Assembly: GCF_000004075.3 (NCBI RefSeq)
Contig: NC_026656.2
Location: 20,718,607-20,782,606, forward strand
Source: Cucumis sativus
Taxonomy: Eukaryota; Streptophyta; Magnoliopsida; Cucurbitales; Cucurbitaceae
Direction: 5' to 3'
Length of the DNA: 64,000 nt
Part shown: positions 60,941 to 64,000 of the stretch, piece after piece
Layout of the letters: each line of letters opens with the position of its first letter
Position numbering within the stretch: position 1 is the first letter of the stretch
Notes under the pieces: generated by a model
Told to the model about the DNA's origin: nothing
Seen by the model: the letters and a program-made list of their open reading frames with translations, nothing else
Database searches by the model: none
Position numbers and translations under genes: made by a program

Positions 60941-61996
60941 ATGCCGGCAGTCGAAAGCTTGTTAAGTCCATCCGCATCCAAACTATTTACTTCCAAATCC
61001 TTGCTCAATCCTTCCATTTCCAGTTCCTCGATCTTCTCGCCCGCTCCGCGATTCCGCAGATTACCTTCTTCTTCTTCGTCGTCGTCGCTGTCGATCAGAT
61101 GTTCAGCCACTCAGCAAATGGAGGCTGTGGTTGATTCTGTTACTCCAGGGCAGTTCCGAGTCGATGTTCTCTCAGAATCACTGCCATTCATCCAGAAATT
61201 TCGAGGTAAAACGATCGTTGTCAAGTACGGAGGTGCCGCCATGAAATCGCGGTCGCTTCAAGCTTCGGTTGTTAACGACCTTGTTCTTCTCTCCTGCGTC
61301 GGCCTTCGCCCGATCTTAGTCCATGGCGGTGGGCCGGAAATCAATAACTGGCTCAAACGCCTCAACATTGAGGTCGTTTTCCGCGACGGTCTTCGAGTGA
61401 CCGATGCCGAGACAATGAAAATAGTATCGATGGTATTGGTCGGCGACGTTAACAAGAATCTAGTTTCATTGATCAATAAGGCGGGAGCATCAGCCGCAGG
61501 GCTCTGTGGTGTGGACGGCCGGCTACTCATGGCTCGGCCAGCTCCTAACGCGGCACAGTTAGGGTTCGTAGGCGAGGTCGCACGTGTGGACCCTACGGTT
61601 CTACAGGCACTTCTGGACAAAGGCCACATTCCGGTGGTCTCATCGGTGGCTGCCGATGAGTCAGGGCAGATGTACAACATCAACGCGGACACAGTCGCTG
61701 GAGAATTAGCGGCGGCGCTAGGGGCAGAGAAGCTGATCTTACTAACGGATGTGGCGGGGATTCTGGAAGATCGTGATGATCCGAAAAGCTTAGTGAAACA
61801 GATAGACATTAAAGGAGTGAAGAAGATGATGGACGAGGGAAGAATCGGCGGAGGGATGATTCCGAAGGTGAATTGTTGTGTCCGATCTTTAGCTCAGGGA
61901 GTGAGGACGGCGAGTATCATCGACGGAAGGCTGGAGCATTCGTTGCTGCTAGAAATCATGACAGACAATGGAGCTGGAACCATGATTATTGGCTAA
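60941..61996 (+). CDS. NAGK: N-acetyl-L-glutamate kinase, chloroplast (NAGK)
   Basis: Intronless, 351 aa. The enzyme phosphorylates N-acetylglutamate, the second and controlling step of arginine and ornithine synthesis in plastids. Residues 1 to about 60 are a Ser-rich transit peptide. The amino-acid-kinase domain follows with the nucleotide-binding [11 protein letters not shown], the substrate loop [34 protein letters not shown] and the C-terminal [26 protein letters not shown] and DNGAGTMI. The N-terminal helix of Arg-sensitive NAGKs (around [11 protein letters not shown]) is present, so feedback inhibition by arginine and relief by the PII protein, as in other plants, is expected. The start at 60941 is the first ATG. 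The lack of introns and GC-rich codons set it apart from its neighbours but are normal for plant NAGK. Confidence 0.97.
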   Translation: MPAVESLLSPSASKLFTSKSLLNPSISSSSIFSPAPRFRRLPSSSSSSSLSIRCSATQQMEAVVDSVTPGQFRVDVLSESLPFIQKFRGKTIVVKYGGAAMKSRSLQASVVNDLVLLSCVGLRPILVHGGGPEINNWLKRLNIEVVFRDGLRVTDAETMKIVSMVLVGDVNKNLVSLINKAGASAAGLCGVDGRLLMARPAPNAAQLGFVGEVARVDPTVLQALLDKGHIPVVSSVAADESGQMYNINADTVAGELAAALGAEKLILLTDVAGILEDRDDPKSLVKQIDIKGVKKMMDEGRIGGGMIPKVNCCVRSLAQGVRTASIIDGRLEHSLLLEIMTDNGAGTMIIG

Positions 61997-62168
61997 GGTT
62001 AGAAATCTTTTGAAGCTTTGAAGTCGTTCAATTTTCTTGGAAGTGTATAAATTTATAAATAGCGAAATATGACTGATAATCTATTCTGGGAAAACAGATT
62101 TGGATGAATTTGTATGAGTAAATTGGATAAAATTCGCTAGAGCCTGATGAAATCTGAATGTGTCCATT

Positions 62169-62174
62169 AATAAA
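62169..62174 (+). terminator. Candidate NAGK polyadenylation signal (AATAAA)
   Basis: A canonical AATAAA sits 173 nt after the NAGK stop, a normal 3' UTR length. Plant signals are loose, so this is only a candidate. Confidence 0.4.
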
Positions 62175-63730
62175 ACTATGATTAAATTTTCATTCTTTGG
62201 ATTCTTAGAATTTTATTTTGGGTCAAATTCCGATTCCGATTCCGACTTTGATTATTATTATTACTTTTAAGGTATACCCATTTATTGTATCTCAATCATG
62301 GTGGACTGAGAGTATATCTTATTGGATATCTTACTTCAAAAGTGTAGCCATAAGTATAATTAGAATCTCTTCTTCACTCTACATAAACATCTCCAGAAGT
62401 TGTTTTCTGATTAATTTTAATCGTCTTACAATTATTAAACCATTTAAAACTAAGTTTAATTACACTTAATTTAGATAATTATATCTTTCAAGATTAGTTA
62501 TTTCATATCTATATAATGTATTTATTGTTGACACACGTGAAAACATTAATAATAAAATCTAAGACGAAAGTAGTAAAAACCTTTTCTTACTTTTTTTAAA
62601 AAATGTTCTTTTTTATTTATATTTCATTGATATACTCTATATCTGTAGAAATTACAAACTTGATATCCATTTGTAATTGATGTTTAATTTTTCTTATTGT
62701 ACATTAGGTTAAAGTTTATAGTAAATTCAAAGAAATATATATATTTGAATTCATAATTTTGCAAGTTTGCTAGGATAATCATTTTGTCTAAAAAAAATAA
62801 ATTAAGCTGGTTGAATTCTTGACAAAGTTAAAAGAAAAAAACATTTTTTTAGTTTTAAAGTTGTTAATAGAGACAAAGTTTTAGTTGTTACAAATTTTTG
62901 AAAGTTTGATGGCATTATATAACTTTTAAATGAGGCTTTAAACTATAGACTCAACAAACTAAAAAGTTGAGTGCTTAATAAACTTATATTTAAATTACAA
63001 AAAAAGTGTTTGTTATCTATCTATACAAAAACTTACCTTATTAAGTTGGATAGCTATACAATAGATATAAAACAAAAAGGTTGCCTACTGTCTACTATCT
63101 TCCTTTGAACTATTCGATCTATATCCAAAAAAAAATCAGGTGACATCACAACTTAATGTGTTAGAAATGAATATTGATTGATTTGAAATTACAAGGCAGA
63201 AGACCAAGAGTTAGTATCAACAATAAAGAGTACATATAATAAAGATTTGAATGAAGAGTATAATATGTCTCCCAACATATCTAAATATGAAATGACATAA
63301 TTGAATGTCACTCATGGAATAAATATTGGCTCCATTAGCACAAAGTGACAAAGAAAAAAGAACACACCAATAAAAAGAAAAAAGTGAAAGATGGAGGACC
63401 AAAGTGGAAACTTGAGATGCCAAATTCGATTTTCCTTTCAAATGAAGCCTACAATAAACAATGTATCAAAATATCATTCATGTCATGGTGATGTATTTTG
63501 AAATTGGTTCAATTTTAGTGTATATTTAGTCTGTCATTTTTATCCACTTTTCGTTTTTTAATGGTTTCTTTTGCATTTGTTCACTCGTGTAAAACAACTC
63601 GATTGTTAAGGAGAAGATACACTTTGTTACGGTCTTTAATCGACAGTTAGATAGTCAGAAATTCAATAAGTGGCAAAGAAGAAACTAGAATAATAATAAC
63701 CGAATTTGCATAGTATATGTTAAAATACTA

Positions 63731-63964
63731 TTTTAGTCTCTATACTTTGAAATTTGTTCAATTTCACTCTATGTATTTCAATCATCAAATTTGTTCATGT
63801 ACGTTCAATAAAAGTTTTGTTATTATTATGAAAACATATCAACATAGTGTATTTCATTTTAGGAAAATTATAACTAATATCAAATTGCCTGTGAGAGACT
63901 AAACAATTGAAAGTACTCAAATAAAATCGAATAAACTTGAAATTTCGATATACAAGAATCAAAA
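63731..63964. mobile_element. MITE-like inverted-repeat element
   Basis: Left end ATTTTAGTCTCTATACTTTG followed by AAATTTGTTCAATTTCA; right end on the other strand ATTTTGATTCTTGTATATCG followed by AAATTTCAAGTTTATTCGA. These are degenerate inverted repeats of about 40 bp around a unique core. The text resembles the MITE at 49846. No target duplication was identified. Confidence 0.5.
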
Positions 63965-64000
63965 TGAACAACTTTAGAAATACTCAAATTTAAGATTTAT

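Larger units (their letters stand above)
61997..64000. other. NAGK 3' flank and AT-rich intergenic region
   Basis: The NAGK 3' UTR is followed by AT-rich DNA with no recognisable gene. Small minus-strand frames near 63217-63441 are Leu/Phe/Cys-rich without a family signature. A MITE-like structure lies at about 63731-63964. Confidence 0.6.

Noticed and set aside
61258-61809. Minus-strand 183-codon open frame within NAGK
   Set aside because: Shadow frame caused by the high GC of the NAGK exon; no start context or family features.
1-64000. CRISPR arrays, rRNA, operons, prophage or viral genes
   Set aside because: None was seen; the window is ordinary plant nuclear DNA.

Overview
This is a nuclear window from a flowering plant. 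It has intron-rich genes in a very AT-rich background, plastid-targeted proteins (fibrillin, N-acetylglutamate kinase), a PPR protein, an arabinogalactan protein and plant-type transposon debris. All families are eudicot-like. The style of the dispersed repeats suggests a cucurbit such as Cucumis, but that is inference. There are no bacterial operons, viruses, CRISPR arrays or rRNA genes.

Layout. 1-3.3 kb: AT-rich intergenic. 3.3-4.2 kb (-): single-exon fasciclin-like arabinogalactan protein. 6.9-10.8 kb (-): a four-exon selenoprotein-H-like protein with Cys in place of selenocysteine. 13.0-15.2 kb (+): endonuclease V, 8 exons. 16.0-17.2 kb: a patchwork of a duplicated fragment of the splicing-factor gene found at 59 kb, followed by DNA that looks organellar. 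18.6-22.8 kb (-): GT14-family glycosyltransferase, 10 coding exons. 25.9-28.9 kb (+): plastid fibrillin FBN6/PAP8. 30.6-33.5 kb (+): P-class PPR protein. 38.7-49.3 kb (+): UBP26-type ubiquitin protease, 13 coding exons, with LINE remnants in two introns. 52.5-55.6 kb (+): DUF1997 protein whose N-terminus depends on a tandem AG splice acceptor. 56.6-60.0 kb (-): cwf21-domain, SRRM2-like spliceosomal protein. 60.9-62.0 kb (+): single-exon chloroplast N-acetylglutamate kinase. 62-64 kb: AT-rich intergenic with a MITE.

The genes are not one pathway. Several are housekeeping (RNA processing, deubiquitination, arginine synthesis, inosine repair or decay, plastid lipid bodies). From memory, FLA5, the SelH-like gene, the GT14 gene, endonuclease V and a DUF1997 gene all lie close together on Arabidopsis chromosome 4, so part of the window may be an old conserved block. 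UBP26 and a cwf21 gene are also, I believe, neighbours in Arabidopsis.

I rebuilt the exon joins by hand from GT/AG sites and reading-frame continuity. Every join listed keeps frame, and total lengths fit the families. I found no convincing undescribed system. The best leads are the 2-nt tandem-acceptor switch in the DUF1997 gene, the inverted gene fragment joined to organelle-like DNA, and the Cys-type SelH.
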